Source of the DNA: Caulobacter sp.
GTDB taxonomy: Bacteria; Pseudomonadota; Alphaproteobacteria; Caulobacterales; Caulobacteraceae
Length of the DNA stretch: 64,000 bases
Assembly (NCBI GenBank): GCA_016125585.1
Contig: WGLL01000001.1
Location: 1 to 64,000, forward strand
Direction: 5' to 3'
A model generated the notes under the pieces. The model was not told the origin of the DNA, did not search any database, and was given only the letters and a program-made list of their open reading frames with translations. Shown in pieces: positions 16,414 through 25,209 of this stretch (position 1 is its first letter; each line of letters begins with the position of its first letter). The translations under genes and the position numbers were made by a program.

Positions 16414-18246
16414 CTAGTTGCGAATTTTTACACCCAGGTAGACGGCCCGTCCCGGCTCCCCGTAGCCGAGGGTTTCCTGGTAGCGCTCATCGGCCAGATT
16501 CTCGATCCGCGCGGTCAGCTCCACGCGGTCGCCCACCCGCCAGCCGCCGGCCAGATCGGCGGTCACGAACCCGTCCCGCGCCTGGGGCGCAAAGGTCGAG
16601 GGATTGCTGTCGGCCTGCTCGCCCTCGGCCCGGATGGTCAGCAGCGCGCTGAGGGCCTCGCCGCGCCAGCCGAGGCTGACCGCGCCGGCGTGTTCGGGAA
16701 CCCGCAGCAGCCGCGCGCCGGTCTTGTCATCGACCGCATCGGTGTAGCCGTAGTTGGCTTTGAACTGGAAGGCCCCCAGCCGCATCTCGCCGCTGAGGGT
16801 CATGCCGGTGGTCCGGGTCCGGTCGATGTTCACATAGCGGCCGGTTCCGTAGGCGATCTGATCCCTGACCTGAAGGTCGTAGCCGGTGGCCTGGACGAAG
16901 ACGCGACCGCCGCCGGACCGCCAGGACAGGCCGAGATCCCAGCCTTCGGCGGTTTCCGGCCTGAGACCGGTGGACGGGCCGGCCGGGAAGCAGAAGTCGC
17001 AGACGGCCTGGCTGATGGTCGGGGTCTTGAACCCCTGGCCCCAGCTGGCCTGGGCGGCGAAGCCGGCGCCAAGGTCGCCGGTCGCCGACAGCCGGGCCGT
17101 CGCCTTGGCGTCGAAATCATCGGGATCGTCATAGCGCAGGGCGGCGGTCAGGGTCAGACGCCGGACCGGTGAGACCCGCACCACCCCGAAGGCCGAGGTG
17201 GCGCCGAGATCGGCCGTGGCCCCGGTGCTGATCGAGGCCTCGGTGTCGTCGCGCTCGACGCCGAAAACATAGGCCAGCCGGTCCCGGGCCCCGCCCCGTC
17301 CGGCGGTCCAGCGCCAGTCGGTCCGCCGGGCGTCGTAGGAGGAGGAGAAGGCGGAGATGCTGTCCCGCGTCAGGTCATAGACGCTGACGGTGAGGGCGTG
17401 ATCCAGGCCCAGCAGGTCGTCCGCCTTCAGCCTGGCAAAGCCGGTCCAGGCGGTTGAGCGGGCCTGATCGGCGGTGTCGCCGAAGGCGAAGACCGCGTCG
17501 TAGCCGTCGAGATCGACCTTCGAGCGGTTGTAGCGGACACGGCCTTCGAGGCTGACCCGGTCGGCCAGATTGACCCGGCCATTGACCGAGGCGGTCCAGC
17601 TTTCGAAACCGTCGGCCTCGGTTCCGTTGGCCGCCTTGGAAATCCCGTCGGTCCGGAAGCCGGCCGCCGAGGCGCCGATGGCGAAGCGCTCGCGCGAGAC
17701 CCCGCCGCCGACGGTGGCGCGGAGGGTGTCGAAGCTCCCGCCCTCAAGACTGGCGCGCCAGCCGTCGGCCTCGCGGGTGGTGAAGCTGATCACCCCGCCG
17801 ATGGCGTCCGAGCCCCAGAGGGAGCCCTGCGGCCCGGCGAGGATTTCGACCCGTTCGACATCGGCCAGGTCGAAGCTCGAGAAGTCGAAACCGCCGTTGG
17901 GGCTGGAGGCGTCGTTCTGGACCACGCCATCGACCAGCACCAGGGTCTTGTCGCCGGGGGCGCCGCGCATCCGCACCGTGGTCACCCCGCCAAAGGCGCC
18001 GTTGCGGCTGAGCGAGACGCCGGGAACGGTGTTGAGCACATCGGCGGCGAAGGCGGCCTGGCGTTCGGCGATGTCGTCGGCGGTGATGGTGGTCAGGCCG
18101 AGCACGGTTTGCGGCGGGCTGGGCAGGCGGGTGACGATCACCGCCTCGACATCGACGGCGGCGTCGGTCTCGAGCTCGGCGGCCAGGGCGGGAGCGGACA
18201 GCAGGGCGAGGCCTGCCGAGGCGGCGAGCAGTCTGTGGATACGCAT
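16414..18246 (-). CDS. btuB: TonB-dependent vitamin B12 receptor (BtuB-like)
   Basis: A 610-residue outer-membrane receptor: signal peptide (1-22), a TonB box-like VEAVIVT near 33-39, plug domain (FAADVLNTVPGVSLSRNG, GAPGDKTLVLVDGV, VERVEILAGPQGSLWGSDAIGGVI) and a 22-strand beta-barrel ending in a C-terminal aromatic/hydrophobic strand (YLGVKIRN). The cobalamin riboswitch directly upstream on the same strand identifies cobalamin or a cobinamide as the likely ligand. The ATG has AAGGAG ten bases upstream, itself inside a palindrome. No btuFCD or cob genes lie adjacent in this window, so the transporter must be elsewhere. Confidence 0.92.
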   Translation of the reverse strand: MRIHRLLAASAGLALLSAPALAAELETDAAVDVEAVIVTRLPSPPQTVLGLTTITADDIAERQAAFAADVLNTVPGVSLSRNGAFGGVTTVRMRGAPGDKTLVLVDGVVQNDASSPNGGFDFSSFDLADVERVEILAGPQGSLWGSDAIGGVISFTTREADGWRASLEGGSFDTLRATVGGGVSRERFAIGASAAGFRTDGISKAANGTEADGFESWTASVNGRVNLADRVSLEGRVRYNRSKVDLDGYDAVFAFGDTADQARSTAWTGFARLKADDLLGLDHALTVSVYDLTRDSISAFSSSYDARRTDWRWTAGRGGARDRLAYVFGVERDDTEASISTGATADLGATSAFGVVRVSPVRRLTLTAALRYDDPDDFDAKATARLSATGDLGAGFAAQASWGQGFKTPTISQAVCDFCFPAGPSTGLRPETAEGWDLGLSWRSGGGRVFVQATGYDLQVRDQIAYGTGRYVNIDRTRTTGMTLSGEMRLGAFQFKANYGYTDAVDDKTGARLLRVPEHAGAVSLGWRGEALSALLTIRAEGEQADSNPSTFAPQARDGFVTADLAGGWRVGDRVELTARIENLADERYQETLGYGEPGRAVYLGVKIRN

Positions 18247-18254
18247 GGCGCGTA

Positions 18255-18270
18255 CTCCTTTGCAAAGGAG
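18255..18270 (-). promoter_or_regulatory. RBS-sequestering palindrome in the btuB leader
   Basis: The perfect 16-base palindrome CTCCTTTGCAAAGGAG contains the btuB ribosome binding site (AAGGAG) with its own complement immediately upstream, so the RNA can fold into a six-base stem that hides the site. It lies between the B12 riboswitch and the start codon and is a good candidate for the translational expression platform. Confidence 0.6.
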
Positions 18271-18300
18271 CCCGCGCGGCGCCGCGTGGCGGGAGGTCGA

Positions 18301-18332
18301 GCGACCACGCCGGCGCGCCGGCCGGCGGTCGC
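18301..18332 (-). promoter_or_regulatory. GC-rich hairpin in the btuB leader
   Basis: GCGACC and GGTCGC (outer arms, six base pairs) plus GCCGGC/GCCGGC (inner arms) form a strong stem with a two-base bulge between the riboswitch aptamer and the RBS palindrome. It has no U-run, so it could be a Rho-related pause or a spacer structure of the riboswitch expression platform. Confidence 0.5.
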
Positions 18333-18393
18333 TTCGGCGAGGACGCAGGCGTCCCCGCGCCGTTGGTCTGATCCCGGACCCCGGACGAACGAC

Positions 18394-18571
18394 AGCGGCG
18401 GCAGGTCTCCTGACTTGCGGGTCACGGGCATCGCGCCGTCGCCTTCCCGGTTTCCCAGTGGCGCTCTTCCGATGAAGGAAGAGACCGACGCGGACCTCGC
18501 CGCTGACAGTTGCGGGCACAGTCGGGGATTTGCACCCCGTTCCCTCTTGGCCCCCGGATGGGGGACCGCCT
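18394..18571 (-). ncRNA. Cobalamin (B12) riboswitch
   Basis: Read on the minus strand, this leader shows all the hallmark blocks of the cobalamin aptamer in order: a GGCGGTC P1 arm, AGGGAACGGGGTGCAAATCC, CCCGCAACTGTCAGCG, GCCACTGGGAAACCGGGAAGG, and the terminal CCGCAAGTCAGGAGACCTGC block followed by CGCC, which pairs with the 5' arm. It ends about 148 bases before the btuB start, with two further hairpins in between. Adenosylcobalamin binding is expected to repress btuB. The boundaries are my reading of the P1 arms. Confidence 0.93.
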
Positions 18572-18693
18572 GGAGCGGTTGATGCGGCAGCCCGGGCGGT
18601 TTTGCAAGCCGCCGTTCCGGACTTACGGCGGCGCGATGTTGCGGCTAGTCTGACCGCCGTTCGCCGATACGGCGCCAAGGGGGATTTGCCGCA

Positions 18694-19026
18694 ATGCACC
18701 GTTCATCCATCGCCCGCGTCTGCGCGCTGGTCCTGATCCTGGCCGGATCGACAACCGCCGCATCGGCCGGCGCCGCGGCCGCGCCTTCGCCGCGCAACAC
18801 CACGCCCTATCCGGCGGACCTGCACGACAACTTCATCAGCGGCTGCACAGAGGACGAAACAGTCGACCTCGAGACCTGCGAATGCTTCTATCGCAACATC
18901 CAGCAGCAGCTGACGGTCGAGGAGTTCATCGACCTCGACAAGGCCTCCGAGGCCGGCGACGACAAGCCTCTGCCCGAAAGCGTCATTTCAGTGGTCAAGG
19001 CCTGCCTGGCCAATCCGAAAACCTGA
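18694..19026 (+). CDS. Small secreted protein with CxxxxxxxxxCxC motif
   Basis: 110 residues: signal peptide to about residue 25 (ALVLILAGSTTAASA), then a short acidic domain with SGCTEDETVDLETCECFYRN and a single cysteine near the C-terminus (VVKACLANP), giving four cysteines that could make two disulfides. The pattern FISGC...CxCxYxxIQxxLTxEEF recurs in small alphaproteobacterial exported proteins, but I know of no assigned function. GGGGGA lies upstream of the ATG. Its promoter must lie in 18572-18693, opposite the riboswitch. Confidence 0.75.
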   Translation: MHRSSIARVCALVLILAGSTTAASAGAAAAPSPRNTTPYPADLHDNFISGCTEDETVDLETCECFYRNIQQQLTVEEFIDLDKASEAGDDKPLPESVISVVKACLANPKT

Positions 19027-19047
19027 ACCAGAGCCCGCTTGCCGGCG

Positions 19048-19872
19048 TCAGAACCAGCCCGCTGACCGCAGGGCGGCGGCGTAGGCCCGGCTGACCGGCG
19101 CCTCCTGCCCGCCCTTCAGCGACAGGGTGGCGCGACCATCGCCGCGCCGGGCGCCGGTCACCGCCGCCCGGGCCACCCACCAGGACCGGTGGGTGCGGGC
19201 GCCCTCGATCCCCTCCAGTTCGCTCACCGCGTCCGACAGCCGCATCAGGATCAGATCCTGGCCCTTGCTGGTGTGCAGGCGCAGGTAGTGGTCTTCGGCC
19301 GAGACGGCGAAGAGTTCGGCCCCGCGCAGCTTTGGCGGCAGGCGATCAAGGAATTTCGGCGGCGCCGCGCCAGCCGGCTGGGCGTGGGTCTCCTGGGGCT
19401 TGCGCTGAACGGCGTAGTTCAGCGCCGTCATGGCCAGGGTGACGATGGCCACCGGGACAATGAACATCGGCAGGCGGGACAGCGGCAGGCCACAGCGACA
19501 GAAGGCCAGGGTGGTGACCAGCCAGACCAGCACCGTCAGCGGCGCGGTGAGGGCGACAAAGATGATCGCGCCCTGCAGCCAGGGCCGATCCTCCAGCCAG
19601 CCGCCGCGATCGACGACCTGGGAGATGGCCACCCCGGCGAGGGTGCCGAGGATCATCAGGCCTGACCAGTAGGCCAGGCGGGTGGTCAGGTGCGCGCCGC
19701 CGGTCTCGAAGGCGCCGGTCACGGCCAGAAAGACGCCGGCGAGCAGGGCCAGGCCGGCGCCCCGGACATGGCGGTTGGCGAGCAGGGTGGTCATTGGCGA
19801 TGCGCCAACGGCGGCGCCTGTCGATTCACGAACCGGCGCCGCCCGCTCGCGGCTTTGCGGCTGACCGGTCAT
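19048..19872 (-). CDS. Membrane-bound LytTR-family DNA-binding regulator
   Basis: 274 residues: four hydrophobic segments (about 35-55, 65-85, 100-120, 130-152), then a cytosolic C-terminal LytTR domain (ELFAVSAEDHYLRLHTSKGQ, ILMRLSDAVSELEG, RTHRSWWVARAAVTG, and PVSRAYAAALRSAGW). LytTR domains bind direct repeats in DNA; coupling to a four-helix sensor is common in this phylum, but the signal is unknown. The start could also be the ATG at 19794, which would keep all domains; neither has a strong ribosome binding site. It is divergent from the DUF2141 gene, 58 bases away. Confidence 0.8.
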   Translation of the reverse strand: MTGQPQSRERAAPVRESTGAAVGASPMTTLLANRHVRGAGLALLAGVFLAVTGAFETGGAHLTTRLAYWSGLMILGTLAGVAISQVVDRGGWLEDRPWLQGAIIFVALTAPLTVLVWLVTTLAFCRCGLPLSRLPMFIVPVAIVTLAMTALNYAVQRKPQETHAQPAGAAPPKFLDRLPPKLRGAELFAVSAEDHYLRLHTSKGQDLILMRLSDAVSELEGIEGARTHRSWWVARAAVTGARRGDGRATLSLKGGQEAPVSRAYAAALRSAGWF

Positions 19873-19930
19873 GCCGCGCCGTCCAGGGTTGTCGTCATCG
19901 GCAATCACCCAACTGACAAGGACCTTCCAG

Positions 19931-20383
19931 ATGTTCGACCATACCTTCAAGACCGCCGCGGTCTTCGCCAGTCTCGGACTGGTCCTCGCGGTTGTGAACG
20001 CCCCGCCGGCAGTGGCGCAAGAGGCAGGCGCGGTCACCGTCACCTTTTCCGGCATCACCCGGCCTACCGGAGCCCTGATGGTCGGGGTCTACGACAGCGA
20101 GGCGGCCTTCGCCGGCGGCAAGCCGGTCGAGGGCTTCCGCCTGGAGGTGGCGGGCCCGGAGGCCAGCCAGGTGATCACCGGGCTGAAGCCCGGCAGGTAT
20201 GCGATCAAGGTGTTTCACGACGTCGATGGCGACGGCCGCATGAACACCAACGGCTTCGGCATTCCGACCGAGCCCTACGCCGCCTCCAACAACGCCCCCT
20301 CGCGGATGGGTCCCCCGTCCTGGGCCGACGCCCGGTTCGAGGTCACCGCCGAGGGCGCCGCCCAGACCATCACCATCGACTGA
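19931..20383 (+). CDS. DUF2141 secreted protein
   Basis: 150 residues: signal peptide ending near AVAQ (about residue 30), then a beta-sandwich DUF2141 domain (LMVGVYDSEAAFAGG, GRYAIKVFHDVDGDGRMNTN, GIPTEPYAASNNA, ARFEV). The DVDGDGRMNTNGFG stretch resembles a calcium-binding loop. DUF2141 proteins are exported and often lie near carotenoid genes, and here a carotenoid oxygenase follows after 23 bases on the same strand. The ATG at 19931 has AAGGA upstream and starts right before the signal peptide. Confidence 0.82.
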   Translation: MFDHTFKTAAVFASLGLVLAVVNAPPAVAQEAGAVTVTFSGITRPTGALMVGVYDSEAAFAGGKPVEGFRLEVAGPEASQVITGLKPGRYAIKVFHDVDGDGRMNTNGFGIPTEPYAASNNAPSRMGPPSWADARFEVTAEGAAQTITID

Positions 20384-20406
20384 TCGCCCAGACGCCGGAG
20401 CTTCCC

Positions 20407-21864
20407 ATGGATCGCAGAGCCTTCCTCACCGCCGCGGCCGCCGCCGGTCTGGCCCAGGTGGTCACCCCCGAGCAGGTCTTCGCCCGCGCCGCGGCCAGCC
20501 AGCCGGCCTGGTCCCTGGCGGTGGCGGATGTGGCCGGGGACATTCCCCGCCAGCCCCTGCGCCGCATCCACGGCAGGCCGCCCGCCGGACTGGCCGGGAC
20601 GCTGTACCGCAACGGTCCGGCCCGGTTCCGCCGGCCGGGGGGCGACGCCACCCACTGGTTCGACGGCGACGGCCTGGTGCGGGCCTTCCGGATCGGCGAG
20701 CAGGGCGCCAGCCTGGAAGCGAGGTTCGTCGACACCTTCAAGCGCCGCCAGGATACGGCCGCCGGAGCGGTGATCACCCCCGGGTTCGGCACCCTGGGAT
20801 CCGACCGGGCGGTGATCGGCTCGGCCGACGACACCAACGCCGCCAACACTGCCCTGCTGCCGATCGGCGGCGAATTGCTGGCCCTGTGGGAGGCCGGATC
20901 GCCCTATGCGGTGGACCCGCGGACCCTGGAGACCCGGGGACTGAAGACCTTCAGCCCGGACCTGGCCCACATGCCCTTCCTGGCCCATCCGCGCATCGAG
21001 CCGAACGGACGGGTCTGGAACCTGGGTCTGGCCGGGCGGCGGGCCATCGTCTGGACCCTGGAGCCGTCAGGCGCGGTGGAGCGGACCGCCCTGATCGACC
21101 TGCCCCGGGCCAGCTACATGCATGACTTCACCGCCACCGACCGGCATCTGATCCTGGTGCTGCAGCCGCTGATCCAGGACCGCATGACCCTGCCCTTCGT
21201 CGACGCCCTCAGCTGGCGGCCCGAGGAGGGGACGCAGGTCCTGGTGCTGGACAAGGACGACCTGTCGAAGCGCAGGCTCTATGATCTGCCGGCCTTCTTC
21301 TGCTTCCACCTCGGCGACGCCTGGAGCGAGGCCGACGGAACGCTGCGGTTCGACGCCTGTCTCGACAGCACGCCGCAGTTCGCCGTGCATGGGGCCCGCG
21401 ACCTGCTGGTCGGCAAGGCCGGGCGCAACGGGGTCAGCCTGGCGATGATCGCCCTGCACCCGGATGGCCGGGCCGAACTGAACCGCACCCCGCTGACCGC
21501 CGAGTTTCCCCGGGCCGATCCGCGCCGCGCCGGACTTGCCCGCAGCAAGACCATCATCAACACCGTCCGCACCGAGGGCCGGCCGCTGCTGCGCGGGGTG
21601 GGCGTCTCCGACTGGCGCACCGGCAAGGCCGACCTGTTCGACTACGGCCCCGATCAGTGCGCCGAGGAGCTGTTGTTCGTTGCCCGACCCGGCGACGACA
21701 GCGAGCTGGGCGGCTGGCTGATCGGCACCAGCCTCAACCTCAAGGCCCGCGCCACCGAGCTGCATGTGTTCGACGCCGCCCATGTCGCCGACGGACCGCT
21801 GTGCAGCTGGCGGGCGGAGGTCGGGCTGCCGGTGGGCTTCCATGGGGCATGGATGGGCGGATAG
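20407..21864 (+). CDS. Tat-exported carotenoid/stilbene cleavage oxygenase family protein
   Basis: 485 residues. The N-terminus DRRAFLTAAAAAG is a Tat signal, so the enzyme is predicted to work in the periplasm. The RPE65/carotenoid-oxygenase seven-bladed propeller shows candidate iron-binding histidines: His194 (FLAHPRIE), His239 (SYMHDF), His301 (FFCFHLGD) and His479 (VGFHGAWM), plus LYRNGPARF and HWFDGDGLVRAF. Members cleave C=C bonds of carotenoids, apocarotenoids or lignostilbenes with O2; the substrate is not determined by sequence. It is preceded by DUF2141 and followed by a TetR gene after 18 bases. Confidence 0.9.
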   Translation: MDRRAFLTAAAAAGLAQVVTPEQVFARAAASQPAWSLAVADVAGDIPRQPLRRIHGRPPAGLAGTLYRNGPARFRRPGGDATHWFDGDGLVRAFRIGEQGASLEARFVDTFKRRQDTAAGAVITPGFGTLGSDRAVIGSADDTNAANTALLPIGGELLALWEAGSPYAVDPRTLETRGLKTFSPDLAHMPFLAHPRIEPNGRVWNLGLAGRRAIVWTLEPSGAVERTALIDLPRASYMHDFTATDRHLILVLQPLIQDRMTLPFVDALSWRPEEGTQVLVLDKDDLSKRRLYDLPAFFCFHLGDAWSEADGTLRFDACLDSTPQFAVHGARDLLVGKAGRNGVSLAMIALHPDGRAELNRTPLTAEFPRADPRRAGLARSKTIINTVRTEGRPLLRGVGVSDWRTGKADLFDYGPDQCAEELLFVARPGDDSELGGWLIGTSLNLKARATELHVFDAAHVADGPLCSWRAEVGLPVGFHGAWMGG

Positions 21865-21882
21865 GGTCCAGCCGTCCATTTC

Positions 21883-22608
21883 ATGCAACTTGCCAGCCGG
21901 CCCCGGCGCGGCCTATCGATGGCTTCGATGACTGCGCCCAGGGGGCGGCCGCGCAAGGACGGGCGCGGGCGGCCTGCGAAATCGTCCGGCACCGACATGC
22001 GCCAGGCCATCCTGGACGCCGCCGAGGGCCTGTTCGCGCGGCACGGCTTCTATGGCGTGACCACCCGGCAGGTGGCGACCGAGGCCGGCGTCGACACCGC
22101 CCTGATCCACTACTATTTCGGCGCCAAGCGCGAGCTGTTCGACGCGGTGTTCCTGCGGCGGGCAGAGATCCTCAACCAGGAACGCGCCGACTCCATGGCC
22201 GCCTATGAGGCGGCCAACCCCGGCGCCATGACGCCGCTGGGGGTGATCACCGCCTTCATCGATCCGCTGATCGAAAGGTCGATGACCGGCGGGCCGGGCT
22301 GGAAGAGCTATTTCGCCCTGGTCGCCCAGGTCAACAACACCCCGACCTGGGGCGGCGAGACCATGCACCGCTTCTTCGATCCGGTGGTCCACCAGCTGGT
22401 CGACACCCTGAAGCGGGCGCGGCCGGAGGCGGAGATGACCGACCTCTACTGGTGCTACCAGTTCCTGACCGGGGCGATGATGCTGACCCTGTCGGAGACC
22501 GGGCGGATCGACCAGCTGTCCGAAGGCCTGTGCAAGTCCAGCGACCTGGAAGCGGTGCGGGCGCGGCTCTATCGCTATTGCGCGGCGGGGCTCGAAGCCC
22601 TGACCTGA
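21883..22608 (+). CDS. TetR-family regulator with basic AT-hook-like N-terminus
   Basis: 241 residues (from the first ATG; Met codons at 21919 and 21928 are equally possible and no clear ribosome binding site decides). A basic RGRPRKDGRGRPAKS stretch resembles an AT-hook. The TetR helix-turn-helix follows (QAILDAAEGLFARHGFYGVTTRQVATEAGV, then LIHYYFGAKRELF), and then a C-terminal ligand domain of about 150 residues. It lies just after the carotenoid oxygenase and before a TonB receptor, and a 24-base palindrome 28 bases downstream is a possible operator. Local control of those genes is inferred. Confidence 0.87.
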   Translation: MQLASRPRRGLSMASMTAPRGRPRKDGRGRPAKSSGTDMRQAILDAAEGLFARHGFYGVTTRQVATEAGVDTALIHYYFGAKRELFDAVFLRRAEILNQERADSMAAYEAANPGAMTPLGVITAFIDPLIERSMTGGPGWKSYFALVAQVNNTPTWGGETMHRFFDPVVHQLVDTLKRARPEAEMTDLYWCYQFLTGAMMLTLSETGRIDQLSEGLCKSSDLEAVRARLYRYCAAGLEALT

Positions 22609-22635
22609 CGGGCGGGAGACCACCCCGCCGCCGCC

Positions 22636-22659
22636 GGTTTTGACACATACGTCAAAACC
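22636..22659. promoter_or_regulatory. 24-base palindrome (GGTTTTGAC-N6-GTCAAAACC)
   Basis: Perfect nine-base arms GGTTTTGAC and GTCAAAACC flank ACATAC. It sits between the TetR gene and the TonB-receptor gene. TGAC-N6-GTCA symmetry is typical of dimeric helix-turn-helix operators; as an RNA it would also form a hairpin, so a terminator after the TetR gene is the alternative. A second weaker palindrome (TTTCATCACATGGTGAAA) follows at about 22682-22699. Confidence 0.5.
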
Positions 22660-22861
22660 GGGCGCCCGGAATGTGGCGCCATTTCATCACATGGTGAAAA
22701 AAGCGCGACGACCTGTCGCCGACCGTTGCCTGTCGGGCCCGCGCCTCTCAATGTGGGCTTAATTCGCGTTTCGGTGAATTTTCTGTAATCAACCAGCGTC
22801 CGTCAACGGACCGCCGGACCTGGTCAGGGTTCGGGCGTGACGCTCCAGGGAGGGCGACGAC

Positions 22862-25102
22862 ATGAAGACCAATTGGAAGCTATTGCTGCTGGCCGGTGCG
22901 GCCTGGACGGTTTCGGCCGGCCTCGCCGCGGCCCAGGACACGGGAAGTGAAGTCGACGAACTGGTCGTCACCGCCCGTCGAACCAGCGAAAACCTGCAGG
23001 AGGTGCCGGCGGCCGTCTCCGCCTTCTCCGAAGCGGCGCTGGACCGCATCCAGGCGACCGACACCACCGGCCTGCAGGGCGCCGTGCCCAACCTGAACAT
23101 CGTCCAGGGCCGGGGCTCCTCCAACGCCACCAACATCTACATCCGCGGCGTCGGCCAGCCCGACGCCCTGCAGACCTTCGACCCGGCCGTCGGCGTCTAT
23201 GTGGACGACGTCTACTACAGCCGCATCCGGGGCACGAACCTGGACCTACTGGACCTGGAACGCATCGAGGTCCTGCGCGGCCCGCAGGGCACCCTGTACG
23301 GCAAGAACACCATCGGCGGCGCCCTGAAGTTCGTTTCCCGCAAGCCGGGCCAGGACTTCCGCGCCAACGCCCAGCTCGCCGTCGGCAGCTACAACCAGAT
23401 GGAAGCCAAGGGCGGGGTCTCCGGCCCGGTCAGCGACACCCTGGCGCTGGGCATCTCGGGCATCGTGTCCAAGCGTGACGGCTATGTTCACGACACCGTC
23501 CTGAACCGCGACTACAACGACAAGAACAGCTGGGGCGTTCGCGGGGCCCTGGCCTTCACCCCGTCCGACGCCCTGCGCGTCGATGTCAGCGTCGACTACA
23601 ACAAGGACGACGCCGGCCTGAACGTCGGCAAGCCGGTCAACAGCCTGGTCACCCTGTTCGGCGGTCCGCTGCTGACCCTGCCGACAGACGGCAATTACGA
23701 CTATCTGGCCCGCACCACCCCCGGCCTGCCCAACTCCACCAAGCTGGAGCACTGGGGAACCTCGGCCCAGGTCTCGTGGAACATCAACGACGCCCTGACC
23801 CTGAAGTCGATCACCGCCTACCGCGAGCTGAAGACCGACGACTTCATCGACATCGACGCGACCCAGCTGGAAGTCGGCGATGTCTTTGTCGGCGTCGACC
23901 AGGACCAGGTGAGCCAGGAACTGCAACTGGCCTACGAGGGCGGGCCGGTAACGGTCGTCGGCGGCCTGTTCTGGATGAAGGAGAACATCACCTCCCACCA
24001 GGAAGCCTATGCCGATGATCTGGTCGGTCCCGTGCTGGGCAACCCGACCTTCCTGCGCACCATTGATGACGACCTGACCACCAAGAGCTGGGCGGCTTAC
24101 GTCAACGCCAGCTGGGCGATCACCGACAAGCTGAGCCTGTCGGCCGGCCTGCGCTACACCGAGGAAGAAAAGACCTACAGCCGCTCGACCTCGACCTTCT
24201 CCAACAACCCGCTGCTGGTCGCCGATCCGGCCTTCGCCTTCACCGGCCTGAACAAGACCTGGGATGACGTCTCGCCGATGGTGTCGGTGGACTACAAGCT
24301 GACCGACGACGTCCTGCTGTATGTGCGCGGGGCCAAGGGCTTCAAGTCCGGCGGCTTCAACGGCCGGGCCAACAACCCGGGTGAACAGGCCCCCTACGAT
24401 CCCGAAACCCTGACCTCCTACGAAGCCGGCATGAAGGGCCGCTTCCTGGACGGCAAGGCGATGCTGAACCTGACGGTCTTCACCAACGACTATCAGGACT
24501 TCCAGGCGCGGGTGTCGGGGACGGTGACCGATCCGGGCACCGGCCTGCCCAGCCCGGAACTGACGGTGATCAACGCCGCCTCGCTGAAGCTCAACGGCTT
24601 CGAGGTCGAGGCCTCGATCCGGCCGATCGACGGCCTGCTGCTGGACGCCCAGGTCGGCTATCTGACGGCCGAGTACGAGGGCTTCAAGGATGTCCGCTTC
24701 ACCAGCACCGGTGGAAACCGCGACTTCCAGGACCCGGCGTTCTCGCCCAAGTGGACCGTGCGCTACGGCGCCCAGTACAGCTGGAACCTCGGCGCCGCCG
24801 GCGACCTGACCCTCGGCGGTCAGGCCCGCTTCCGCTCCGAACAGGCCCTGGCGGTGGACAACACCTTCACCAACTCCAGGACCCGGATCTCCGGCCTGTA
24901 TCAGGACGACTACTGGCTGTTCGACGCTCGTATCGTCTGGACCGCGGCCGACGGCCACTTCAACGTCGGCCTCTACGGCCAGAACCTGAGCGACGAGGCC
25001 TACAAGACCGACGGCCAGGAGTTCTCCTCGGTCGGCGGCATCCGCACGGTCTACTACGGCGCCCCGAGCACCGTGACCCTGCGCCTCGGCTACAAGTACT
25101 AG
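22862..25102 (+). CDS. TonB-dependent outer-membrane receptor
   Basis: 746 residues: signal peptide (cleavage after AAAQ, about residue 25), TonB-box region DELVVTARR, plug domain (TNIYIRGVGQ, VGVYVDDVYYSR, LERIEVLRGPQGTLYGKNTIGGALKFVSRKP in part), and a long beta-barrel ending in LRLGYKY. It is of the broad FecA/IroN-like class abundant in Caulobacterales and sphingomonads and used for sugars, aromatics or siderophores; no ligand can be assigned. AGGGAGG precedes the ATG. The 253-base upstream region holds palindromes near the TetR gene. A strong terminator follows. Confidence 0.92.
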   Translation: MKTNWKLLLLAGAAWTVSAGLAAAQDTGSEVDELVVTARRTSENLQEVPAAVSAFSEAALDRIQATDTTGLQGAVPNLNIVQGRGSSNATNIYIRGVGQPDALQTFDPAVGVYVDDVYYSRIRGTNLDLLDLERIEVLRGPQGTLYGKNTIGGALKFVSRKPGQDFRANAQLAVGSYNQMEAKGGVSGPVSDTLALGISGIVSKRDGYVHDTVLNRDYNDKNSWGVRGALAFTPSDALRVDVSVDYNKDDAGLNVGKPVNSLVTLFGGPLLTLPTDGNYDYLARTTPGLPNSTKLEHWGTSAQVSWNINDALTLKSITAYRELKTDDFIDIDATQLEVGDVFVGVDQDQVSQELQLAYEGGPVTVVGGLFWMKENITSHQEAYADDLVGPVLGNPTFLRTIDDDLTTKSWAAYVNASWAITDKLSLSAGLRYTEEEKTYSRSTSTFSNNPLLVADPAFAFTGLNKTWDDVSPMVSVDYKLTDDVLLYVRGAKGFKSGGFNGRANNPGEQAPYDPETLTSYEAGMKGRFLDGKAMLNLTVFTNDYQDFQARVSGTVTDPGTGLPSPELTVINAASLKLNGFEVEASIRPIDGLLLDAQVGYLTAEYEGFKDVRFTSTGGNRDFQDPAFSPKWTVRYGAQYSWNLGAAGDLTLGGQARFRSEQALAVDNTFTNSRTRISGLYQDDYWLFDARIVWTAADGHFNVGLYGQNLSDEAYKTDGQEFSSVGGIRTVYYGAPSTVTLRLGYKY

Positions 25103-25209
25103 GCAAGGATCGGGGGCTGACCGGGAGGGCCTGCGGGCGGCTCCTTCCGCGCTTCCACCTCCGGAAGGACAAAACGCCCCCGATCCCTGGCGATTATCGC
25201 CACGGAAGA

